Origin: DASRFA01 sp035651755
GTDB taxonomy: Bacteria > Desulfobacterota > Binatia > UBA12015
Length of the DNA stretch: 25,985 bases
Direction: 5' to 3'
Assembly (NCBI GenBank): GCA_035651755.1
Contig: DASRFA010000031.1
Location: forward strand, 1 to 25,985
Shown here: one piece after another, positions 1-5,876 of the stretch
Layout of the letters: each line of letters starts with the position of its first letter
Position numbering within the stretch: position 1 is the first letter of the stretch
Position numbers and translations under genes: made by a program
Notes under the pieces: model-generated
Told to the model about the DNA's origin: nothing
Databases searched by the model: none
What the model saw: only the letters and a program-made list of their open reading frames with translations

Positions 1-30
1 TGAGGTGGTTCCCCTCCTCGACTGGACAGG
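1..30 (+). repeat. IS3-family left terminal inverted repeat
   Basis: Begins TGAGGTGGTTCCCCTC and ends GGACAGG. It aligns with the reverse complement of 1203-1230 (TGTGGTGTCCCCTCGG ... TACAGG), with mismatches and about two bases of length difference. The 5' TG and matching 3' CA are typical of IS3 elements. Confidence 0.85.
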
Positions 31-63
31 GCATAAGGCCCGAGTCCTGGGTGGGAGGAGACG

Positions 64-372
64 ATGGAACCGACGATCCAACGCTGGTCGGCGAAGCGGA
101 AGGTGGAGCTGCTGCTCTCTCTGATCAAGGGGGAGAAGAAGCTGGTGGACGCTTGCCGGGAGTACGACCTCAAGCAGTCCGAGGTCGAGGGATGGATGGA
201 GAGCTTCCTGAAGTCCGGGGAGCGCGGTCTCAAGGCGAATGCGGAGGACGAGGTCGCGATCCGCGAGAAGGAGATCCGGGATCTCAGGGCGAAGATCGGC
301 GAGCTGGTGCTGGAGCTGGACGCCCGAAAAAAATGGGATGCTCTCAACGGCCGAGACGAGACGGCCTTCTGA
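64..372 (+). CDS. IS3-family transposase OrfA (helix-turn-helix subunit)
   Basis: A 102-aa protein that binds the terminal repeats and serves as the N-terminal part of the fused transposase. Residues 8-50 form the IS3-type helix-turn-helix (RKVELLLSLIKGEKKLVDAC, then a segment with QSEVEGWM). Residues 60-88 are charged and heptad-like, consistent with the leucine-zipper multimerisation region of IS3 OrfA proteins. The ATG follows a GGGAGGAG ribosome-binding site at 52-59. The last 12 residues after the A7 run are read only when ribosomes do not shift frame. OrfA alone is normally a regulator; the OrfAB fusion is the transposase. Confidence 0.9.
   Translation: MEPTIQRWSAKRKVELLLSLIKGEKKLVDACREYDLKQSEVEGWMESFLKSGERGLKANAEDEVAIREKEIRDLRAKIGELVLELDARKKWDALNGRDETAF
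327..333 (+). other. Programmed -1 frameshift site (A AAA AAA)
   Basis: Seven A residues sit in the OrfA frame as A|AAA|AAA and are followed by TG, so the run also forms an ATG in the -1 frame. OrfA and OrfB overlap here and OrfB is continuous in the -1 frame. This is the classic IS3-family slippery heptamer. Frameshifting itself is inferred from the layout. Confidence 0.85.
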
Positions 373-1202
373 CGTTGCAGAGCGAAATGCGAGCAGAAGG
401 CAAAGAGATCTCGATCACGAAGCTCTGCCGCTGGTTCGGCGTGCCTCGATCGAGCTTCTACTACGAGCCGGAGACACCAGGGGAGCCGGCGATCGACGAG
501 GAACTCGTCGAGACGATCCGCGGCGTCATCGAAGCGGAGCCCGCGTTTGGACTGCGGCGGATCACCGCGGTCGTGCGCCGGAAGCTTCTGCGTGCGGTGA
601 ATCGCAAGCGCGTGCACCGGGTTTTGAAGCTCAACGGCTGGCAGATCTGGAGGAAGCCGCAGGGCAAGCGGCCCCGGGCGCAGGGCTGGGCGTCGCGCGC
701 AACGCGGTCGAACGAGCGGTGGGCCGTCGACGCGACGCACATCTTCTGCGGCCGGGACGGCTGGTGCCACCTCACGGCGATCATCGATTGCTGCGACCGT
801 GCGATCGTCGGTTGGCGACTGTCGAAGACTGGAGTGGCAAAGGTGGCGGCCGCAGCGCTCGAGGAGGCGCTGCGTGGCCGCCAGATCGACGCCGAGACGA
901 ACCAGCTGACGCTGCGGTCGGATAACGGCCTCGTGTTCGGTGCGAAGCCCTTCGTCGACGTGGTGCGGCGCTACGGCCTCGAACAAGAGTACATCACCCC
1001 GTACACGCCGGAGCAGAACGGGATGATCGAGCGCTTCTTTGGCTCGCTCAAGGCGGAGTGCGTGTGGTTGCACCGTTTCCGCGATCGGGACCACGCCTTC
1101 GACGTGATCTCGCGGTGGATCGACAGGTACCACGATGAGCGTCCGCACCAGGCGCTCGGATACCTCACACCGAGCGAGTACCGGGAGCGTTTAGCGGCCT
1201 GA
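333..1202 (+). CDS. IS3-family transposase OrfB (DDE integrase), made as OrfAB by -1 frameshift
   Basis: The catalytic part, 289 aa counted from the ATG whose A is the last base of the slippery run. With a -1 shift at 327-333 it joins 90 residues of OrfA to give about 379 aa. An IS3-type HTH_21 region lies at 50-105 and the integrase core (rve) at 125-285. Catalytic residues are D133 (in WAVDATH), D197 (in RSDNG) and E233 (in NGMIERFF). The 35 residues between the second D and E are the canonical DD(35)E spacing, and LKAE follows as in IS3 relatives. No stop or frameshift interrupts the core, so the element looks functional. Confidence 0.92.
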   Translation: MGCSQRPRRDGLLTLQSEMRAEGKEISITKLCRWFGVPRSSFYYEPETPGEPAIDEELVETIRGVIEAEPAFGLRRITAVVRRKLLRAVNRKRVHRVLKLNGWQIWRKPQGKRPRAQGWASRATRSNERWAVDATHIFCGRDGWCHLTAIIDCCDRAIVGWRLSKTGVAKVAAAALEEALRGRQIDAETNQLTLRSDNGLVFGAKPFVDVVRRYGLEQEYITPYTPEQNGMIERFFGSLKAECVWLHRFRDRDHAFDVISRWIDRYHDERPHQALGYLTPSEYRERLAA

Positions 1203-1230
1203 CCTGTACGGAAACCGAGGGGACACCACA
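1203..1230 (-). repeat. IS3-family right terminal inverted repeat
   Basis: Read on the minus strand it begins TGTGGTGTCCCCTCGG and matches the left end of the element. It lies immediately after the transposase stop codon and ends with CA at 1229-1230, which sets the right boundary of the element. Confidence 0.85.
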
Positions 1231-1547
1231 TTCACGATCCGCCGGCCGCAGACCGACAGCGGCCCCGGAGTTTCCCTCGCGTTCCGCCTGAGCGTGCAGG
1301 AGGCAGGCATCGAGCGCCGCTATACCCGGCCGCGCCGACCGCAACAGAACGGCGAGGTCGAGCGAAGCCATCGGATCTACGACGAGGAGTTCAGGACACG
1401 CCGCCGATTCGCGACGGTGTCGGAGGCGACCGCGGGTTGGCCGCTTGGGAGTGCCACTACAACGCTGAGCGTTTCTCGACGGCGACGCGGACGCCGATCG
1501 AACACCTCGGCGACTTCAGCTTGCCGCGTAGGTCAGTGCGATCGTAG
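1231..1547 (+). pseudogene. IS481-type transposase C-terminal remnant, frameshifted
   Basis: The frame starting at 1231 reads through QTDSGP, then QEAGIERRYTRPRRPQQNGE and VERSHRIYDEEF. These match the last catalytic region (second D and the E) of IS481-family integrases. Around 1440-1446 the similarity jumps to another frame, which reads WECHYNAERFSTATRTPIEH and ends at the TAG at 1545. Both the start and the N-terminal two thirds are missing, and DNG has become DSG. This is a dead fragment. It begins exactly at the right end of the complete IS3 element, so its left part was removed or displaced by that insertion. Confidence 0.82.
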
Positions 1548-1608
1548 TCGCAGGGTCTCAGAATCGCTACGAACGCGGGTCCGATTCTTGACGGGTACTT
1601 ACAAGCTA

Positions 1609-2232
1609 CTAGCCGCGAGCGCCTGTGCCGCGGGCATCCAGGACGACGCGGACGAGTTGTGCAGCCGATGACACGCCCATCTTCGAGAAGATCATCCGCC
1701 GGTGCCCCTCCACCGTGCGAGGACTGGCGGAAAGTGTTGCGGCGATCTCCTTCGAGGTCCTTCCAGAGAGGAGATGCTCCATCACCTCCCGCTCGCGCCG
1801 AGTCAAGCGTTCGAGCCGGCGCTCCACGGCGGAGCGTTCGGCGCTTGTCGCACGCATCTCTCGGTCGCGTTCGAGCGCGGTGGTCACGCGCTCGAGCAAC
1901 AATTTCGGCGGAACCGGCTTCTGCAGAAAGTCCATGGCTCCGGCCTTGAGTGCACGAACGGATGCGGGCACGGTTCCGTGACCGGTGAGCACGATGATCG
2001 GCAGCGTTGCCTTCCGCCGCACGAGCTCGTCCTGCAGGTCCAGGCCATTCGAGCGTTGCAGACGGATGTCCAGCAGCAGGCACCCGCTCCGCTCCGGTGC
2101 ATACGCTTGGAGAAACTCCTCGCCGGAGCCGTAGGTTTCGACCGCGAGACCCGCCGACTCCAGGAGCGCGCGCAGCGACCGCCGCATTCCGAGATGGTCG
2201 TCTACCACGAAGACCGTTGCCGGTGAGCTCAT
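1609..2232 (-). CDS. Orphan FixJ/LuxR-type two-component response regulator
   Basis: A 207-aa DNA-binding response regulator. Receiver domain, residues 6-120: acidic pair D11 D12, phospho-acceptor D55 in LLLDIRL, T83 in VLTGHG and K105 in LQKPV. A LuxR/GerE helix-turn-helix follows at 140-200 (LTRREREVMEHLL, TSKEIAATLSASPRTVEGHR). This FixJ-like architecture normally pairs with a PAS-type sensor kinase, but no kinase gene lies nearby. I chose the ATG at 2232 because GGAG lies five bases upstream and the receiver starts straight away; the in-frame ATG at 2277 adds 15 residues outside the domain. It sits alone between transposase remnants, so it may be a stranded gene. The phosphorylation residues are all intact. 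Confidence 0.88.
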   Translation of the reverse strand: MSSPATVFVVDDHLGMRRSLRALLESAGLAVETYGSGEEFLQAYAPERSGCLLLDIRLQRSNGLDLQDELVRRKATLPIIVLTGHGTVPASVRALKAGAMDFLQKPVPPKLLLERVTTALERDREMRATSAERSAVERRLERLTRREREVMEHLLSGRTSKEIAATLSASPRTVEGHRRMIFSKMGVSSAAQLVRVVLDARGTGARG

Positions 2233-2796
2233 GTGCGCTCCGAAGCCGACTCGCACGAGCTCGGCATCGCAAGGCATCTGGCGGCGCCTTGGCGCTCACG
2301 TGCGTGGCCGAGGGACGCGGTGCCCGAAGGATCGCGCAGCCGGAGGTATCCCCACCGATCGCGACGCGAGGGCGGTGAGTACGATACCGCGAAGTGCATA
2401 AGATCTGACTCATTGCTATCCGCCGAAGCCTCTGGAATGCAAGCGCAAACCTGCTCCCGAGGATGCGGGGTAGTGCTCGCGCGATCCCGGTCCTCACGCG
2501 CACGTGTGTCGGCTCGAGACGTTCACCAGGGCTGGGCCGTCGCTTGTGTACGCGGGCCGCACGGTGGACGTAGAAGTTCGCCCGTACTGCCGCAAATTAA
2601 AGTGTTCTTACGGGTCTGCAGCAGCAAACATGACCATCGCAGCGAAGCGTGTAAGGCAGACGACAGCGCCCGAAACTCGAGACGCCGCGGTGCAGCAAAC
2701 CCTCCAACCGCGTCGCAGGCGACACCAGAGCGCAGCGTCGCGATCCCCATCTCCTTCCTGCAGCAGTCGTGAATCTGTCGGGCCCATAAGCCAAGG
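2233..2796. other. Intergenic stretch without a recognisable gene
   Basis: About 560 bp between the response regulator start and the IS5 fossil. Open frames here (for example 2504-2854 on the plus strand) encode Arg/Ser-rich, low-similarity text with no domain I recognise. A 6-bp inverted repeat (CCCGTA at 2581-2586 with TACGGG at 2609-2614) surrounds a locally AT-rich stretch; its role is unknown. The promoter of the minus-strand regulator should lie near 2240-2420, but I cannot identify -35 or -10 boxes with confidence. Confidence 0.6.
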
Positions 2797-3235
2797 ACAC
2801 GATCTACGACAGCGAGTCGATGCGGCGCTTCGCGCTGGTCGAGCTTGCCGATGACGTCGTGCGACGATCCTGCGCTCTCGTCACTCGCTGGAGCAGCACG
2901 GACTGACAGGCGGTCTTCGAAGCGGTGCGCGGGCTCCTGACGGAGAAGCGGTTGCTGCTGAAGTCCGGGACGATCGTGGACGCGACGATCATCGGGGCGC
3001 CGAGATCGACGAAGAATGCGGCGGGCGCACTCGACCCGGAGATGAAGCAGGGTCGCACCGCCCGCAGCGCCGCAGCTGCCACTTCGGCATGAAGCTTCAC
3101 ATCGGGACGGACCCCAAGGGCCGAGTGCATCGCGTGACGGCGACGCACGCAGGTGCACACGACGGCACACAGCTGCGAGCGCTACTGCACGGCGAGGAGC
3201 GCGCGATTTACGAAGCGTACTGGAAGGAAGTGTCG
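2797..3235 (+). pseudogene. IS5-family transposase fossil with several frameshifts
   Basis: Translated pieces in successive frames give a collinear IS5-type transposase. They are DTIYDSESMRRFALVELADD (from 2797), LRSRHSLEQHGLT (near 2870), LLTEKRLLLKSGTIVDATII then GAPRSTKN (near 2935-3015), ALDPEMKQ, and FGMKLHIGTDPKGRVHRVTA up to LLHGEERAIYEAYW (3089-3225). The order and wording match the IS5 group, where GTIVDATII and HFGMKxHIG are hallmark segments. At least three frame changes and the absence of the C-terminal catalytic part show it is dead. The fragment ends where RHS-like sequence starts. Terminal repeats were not found. Confidence 0.83.
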
Positions 3236-3385
3236 TTCGGCTACGACGCAATGCGCTCGGCCGCATCACGCAGAAGACGGCGGGGATGCGGAACGGCGAC
3301 GGTCTACTGCTACGGCTACGATACGGCCGGCCGCCTCGAGACGGTGCGGCGCAACGGCGTAATCGTCGGGTTCAAGCGCTGCTCC
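3235..3385 (+). pseudogene. RHS/YD-repeat gene fossil
   Basis: In two frames the sequence reads YD, then LGRITQKTA, then VYCYGYDTAGRLETVRRNGV and IVG. This is the YD-repeat pattern (xxYDxxGRLxxV) of RHS-family wall or toxin-delivery proteins. A small insertion after TACGAC breaks YDALGRITQKT into two frames. Only about 50 codons remain, with no core, no toxin tip and no start. It lies between the IS5 fossil and the stop codon of the minus-strand dioxygenase, 27 bp away. Function is lost; only the family assignment is supported. Confidence 0.7.
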
Positions 3386-3411
3386 GGATGCGGAACTATC
3401 GACCTTCTCGC

Positions 3412-4278
3412 TCAGCCGCCGCGCGCGGCGCGCCGGCGCTCGGAGTCTCGATAGGCGGTCTCGGCGAAGCGCTCGCCGAACACCACCTCGCCCGGGCTCC
3501 GCCCGTCGACGTGGCCCATGATCCCCTTGTAGAGCCGGTAGCCGAGGAGCTCGAGCACGCGATCGGGCAGCTCCGCCGCGACCTCGCGCGGAATCCCGAG
3601 GTACGGGTTCTGCTGCTGGCGGACGAAGCCGGGGCAGTACTGGACGTTCACGCCGAGGCGCCACTGATCGGCGGTGCGGTTCGCGCCGCCGCCGTGCCAG
3701 AGGCTTCCGTGGAAGACCATCACGCTGCCGGCGGGCATCTCGATCGACCGCACCTCGACGCCGCGGAGCGAGTCGGCGCCCTTCGGCACGTGCGCCCACT
3801 TGTGCGACCCGGGCACGAACGCCGTGCCGCCGTTCGCGGCCGTGAAGTCGGTGAGCGCCCAGATGCTCGTCACCATCATCGGGGCGTGCGGGCGCTTCAG
3901 GTGCTTCGACATCACGATGTCGTCGCCGTGGAGCGGCTGCGGGTCCTCGCCCGGTCCGATGTCCATCGCGGTCATTCCCGAGAGGAGGCAGCCGCGATCG
4001 AGAAGCCGCTCGACGATCGGCAGCACGCTGCCGTGCGCCGGCATCGCCGCGAAGACGCGGTCCTTCGCGAGCAGGTTGTACATGCGGAGGGTCGAGTGGC
4101 CCTCGGCGGCCGTGTCGCGCGGCCGGAGGTCGAGCTCGCGCTCGAGGCGGCGGATCGCGTCGCGGAGCGCAACGACGAGCTCGGGTTCGATCGCGTCCTC
4201 GACGACCGTGTAGCCGGTCTCGTCGATCCGGGCGACGTGGCGATCGACCTCGCCGTCGGAAAGCGGCAGTTTGGTCAC
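3412..4278 (-). CDS. PhyH-family (phytanoyl-CoA dioxygenase-like) Fe(II)/2-oxoglutarate oxygenase
   Basis: A 288-aa non-haem iron oxygenase of the PhyH family, which hydroxylates lipids, acyl-CoAs or small secondary metabolites with 2-oxoglutarate as co-substrate. The iron ligands are visible: H117 and D119 in PLHGDD, and the distal H195 in SLWHGGGANRT. R207 lies 12 residues further on, where the family holds the 2-oxoglutarate carboxylate. SIWALTDFTAANGGTAFVPG (139-158) is the standard PhyH core strand. I chose the GTG at 4278 because GGAGGA lies four bases upstream and the PhyH similarity begins just after it; the open frame extends to 4587 but there it lies antisense to the acetyltransferase. 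It is divergent to the GNAT gene with 61 bp between starts. Substrate unknown. Confidence 0.88.
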   Translation of the reverse strand: MTKLPLSDGEVDRHVARIDETGYTVVEDAIEPELVVALRDAIRRLERELDLRPRDTAAEGHSTLRMYNLLAKDRVFAAMPAHGSVLPIVERLLDRGCLLSGMTAMDIGPGEDPQPLHGDDIVMSKHLKRPHAPMMVTSIWALTDFTAANGGTAFVPGSHKWAHVPKGADSLRGVEVRSIEMPAGSVMVFHGSLWHGGGANRTADQWRLGVNVQYCPGFVRQQQNPYLGIPREVAAELPDRVLELLGYRLYKGIMGHVDGRSPGEVVFGERFAETAYRDSERRRAARGG

Positions 4279-4282
4279 GGCG

Positions 4283-4288
4283 TCCTCC
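4283..4288 (-). promoter_or_regulatory. Ribosome-binding site that decides the PhyH start
   Basis: GGAGGA on the minus strand, four bases before the GTG at 4278. No other start upstream has a comparable site, so it fixes the dioxygenase at 288 aa. Confidence 0.7.
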
Positions 4289-4339
4289 ACGTCGCGAAAA
4301 GATGCCGCGGCGCGGTGGCCCGCGCAAGGAGCCTTCGCG

Positions 4340-5047
4340 ATGGCGATCGCCGACCCCTTCGACAACGCCGTGTGGCACGCTTTGACCGGACCGCTCGCGC
4401 GTTTCGCGGAGGGGACGGGACGGGCGCTCCGCTTCTCGGCCGACGTGTCGCCGTTCGCCGGTCTTCCCGACGGCGCGGCGCCGGCCGACTGGGACGCGCT
4501 CCGCGACCTGCTCGGGCCGGGCCGTCCCGCCGTGCTGTTCCGGGGCGAGCTCGCCGCGCCCGAGGGCTGGAAGGTCCTGAACCGCATGCCGTGCCGACAG
4601 ATGGTCTCGTCGCGGCCGATCGCGGTGGACGTGCGCCGGTCGGCGGCGCTCGGTCTCGCAGGTCCCGAGCTGCTCGGCGCCGAGGACGCTCCGGCGATGC
4701 TCGACCTCGCGACCCGGACGCAGCCCGGCCCGTTCGCGACGCGGACGCCCGAGCTCGGCGACTACATCGGGGTCCGCGCGAACGGGCGCCTGGTCGCGAT
4801 GGCGGGCGAGCGGCTGCGCTTGACGGGTGCGACCGAGATCAGTGCGGTGTGCACGGACCCCGACCACCGACGCAGCGGCCTCGCGGCCGAGCTGGTGGCA
4901 GCCATGGTGGCGCGCATCCGAGCGCGCGGAGACGTGCCGTTCCTCCACGTCCTCGTCGAGAACGCGGCGGCGATCCGGGTCTACGAGGCGCTCGGCTTCG
5001 ACACGCGCCGCCTGATCGACGTGACCATCCTCCGCACGCCGGCGTGA
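4340..5047 (+). CDS. GNAT-family N-acetyltransferase (FR47-like)
   Basis: A 235-aa protein. The C-terminal half is a GNAT domain. ISAVCTDPDHRRSGLAAELV (167-186) is the acetyl-CoA pyrophosphate-binding motif A (Q/RxxGxG/A type), and LHVLVENAAAIRVYEALGF (202-220) is the following motif B, ending in the usual YEALGF. The N-terminal 110 residues (an FRGELAAPEGWKVL region and CRQMV) are less conserved, as in FR47-like members with an extra N-terminal subdomain. The ATG at 4340 has AAGGAG eight bases upstream. Substrate unknown. It starts divergently from the dioxygenase gene and converges on the exonuclease gene with only 24 bp between stops. Confidence 0.88.
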   Translation: MAIADPFDNAVWHALTGPLARFAEGTGRALRFSADVSPFAGLPDGAAPADWDALRDLLGPGRPAVLFRGELAAPEGWKVLNRMPCRQMVSSRPIAVDVRRSAALGLAGPELLGAEDAPAMLDLATRTQPGPFATRTPELGDYIGVRANGRLVAMAGERLRLTGATEISAVCTDPDHRRSGLAAELVAAMVARIRARGDVPFLHVLVENAAAIRVYEALGFDTRRLIDVTILRTPA

Positions 5048-5048
5048 C

Positions 5049-5068
5049 CGCAGCCCGGGCGCGCTGCG
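5049..5068. terminator. Possible shared hairpin between convergent genes
   Basis: CGCAGC and GCTGCG form a 6-bp stem with an 8-base loop in the 24-bp gap between the stops of the acetyltransferase and the exonuclease. There is no T-tract, so an intrinsic terminator is not proven. Confidence 0.3.
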
Positions 5069-5071
5069 CCG

Positions 5072-5824
5072 CTACGCGTCCGCGAACGTCGCGACGACCG
5101 GCGCGTGGTCGCTCGTCCCGAACTCCCGGAAGACCGGGCACGAGACGGCGCGCGCGGCGATTCGCTCGCTCGCGAGCACGTAGTCGAGCCGCCAGCCGAT
5201 GTTCCGCTGGCGGAGGTTCCGCCAGGGCGCCCACCACGTGAAGAGGTTGTCGTTGTCCGGGTCGAGCGCCCGGCCGACGTCGACCAGGCCGCGGGCGATG
5301 ATGTCCTCGAGGATCTCGCGCTCCTGCGGCTTCTGGCCGATGATGCCGGGCTTTCGCTCCTTGGGGTGGACGTCGCGGTCGGTGCGGGCGACGTTCAGGT
5401 CGCCGCAGAGGACGAGCGATCGCCCCGACTCGTGCACCGACGCGACGTAGGGCGCCATTGCGCGCATGAAATCGATCTTCGCCGCGAAGTCCTTGCCGCC
5501 GTTCGGGACGTAGACCGACGCGACGACGACGTCGCCGAGCGTCGCCTGCACGACGCGCGTCTCGCGGTCGAACGACGGGTGCTCGAACGCGGGCTGCTCC
5601 GGCCAGCGCTCCTTGCTCACGTGCAGCCCGACGCCGGAGTACGCGCCGGCGCCGTGCCAGAAGCACCAGTAGCCGGCGAGGTTGCAGATCGACGCCGGGA
5701 TCTGGTCGGGACGCGCCTTCAGCTCCTGCAGGCAGACGACGTCGGGGCGGTCGCGCTCGATCCACTCGAGCACCTGCGCCTCGCGCGCGCGGATCCCGTT
5801 CACGTTCCAGGTGACGATCTTCAT
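5072..5824 (-). CDS. xth: Exodeoxyribonuclease III (AP endonuclease, EEP superfamily)
   Basis: A 250-aa DNA repair nuclease that cleaves abasic sites and removes 3' blocking groups or nucleotides. Catalytic residues of the ExoIII family are all visible: N7 (MKIVTWNVNGIRA), E34 (CLQELKA), Y105 (VYVPNGG), D142 and N144 (GDLNVA), D214 (WRLDYVL) and D239-H240 (TSDHAPV). The length is near the family norm of 250-270. The ATG at 5824 starts at the beta-strand that opens all family members; the open frame extends only 12 codons further. It reads as a stand-alone housekeeping gene with no frame damage. ExoA/XthA subtyping would need a phylogeny. Confidence 0.95.
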   Translation of the reverse strand: MKIVTWNVNGIRAREAQVLEWIERDRPDVVCLQELKARPDQIPASICNLAGYWCFWHGAGAYSGVGLHVSKERWPEQPAFEHPSFDRETRVVQATLGDVVVASVYVPNGGKDFAAKIDFMRAMAPYVASVHESGRSLVLCGDLNVARTDRDVHPKERKPGIIGQKPQEREILEDIIARGLVDVGRALDPDNDNLFTWWAPWRNLRQRNIGWRLDYVLASERIAARAVSCPVFREFGTSDHAPVVATFADA

Positions 5825-5876
5825 GCGCGCGCATCGTAGCCGACCGTGCGCGCGCGTCACGCGGAATCGAACCGAG

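Larger units (their letters stand above)
1..1230 (+). mobile_element. Complete IS3-family insertion sequence
   Basis: A full-length insertion sequence of about 1.23 kb. It has imperfect terminal inverted repeats beginning TG and ending CA, an orfA and orfB in frames 0 and -1 relative to each other, an A7 slippery run between them, and an intact DDE transposase. Length, ORF layout and the DD(35)E spacing are those of the IS3 family; I do not assign the subgroup. The left end coincides with base 1, so the left flank and any target-site duplication cannot be seen. The right end directly abuts an IS481-type transposase fragment, so this copy may have inserted into older mobile DNA. Confidence 0.93.

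Noticed and set aside
2233..2277. Longer response regulator starting at 2277
   Set aside because: The added 15 residues are outside the receiver domain, and the ATG at 2232 has GGAG at good spacing.
2504..2854. 116-codon open frame between the response regulator and the IS5 fossil
   Set aside because: No family resemblance, composition unlike neighbouring genes, and it runs into the IS5 fossil in a frame that does not encode it.
3235..3385. Active RHS toxin system
   Set aside because: Only about 50 codons of YD repeat remain, with a frame break and no toxin tip or immunity gene.
4279..4587. N-terminal extension of the dioxygenase
   Set aside because: The extra 103 codons lie antisense to the acetyltransferase. 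The GTG at 4278 has a strong ribosome-binding site and sits at the start of the PhyH similarity.
3286..5241. 651-codon plus-strand open frame
   Set aside because: It is antisense to the dioxygenase and in the wrong frame for the acetyltransferase, with no recognisable domain.
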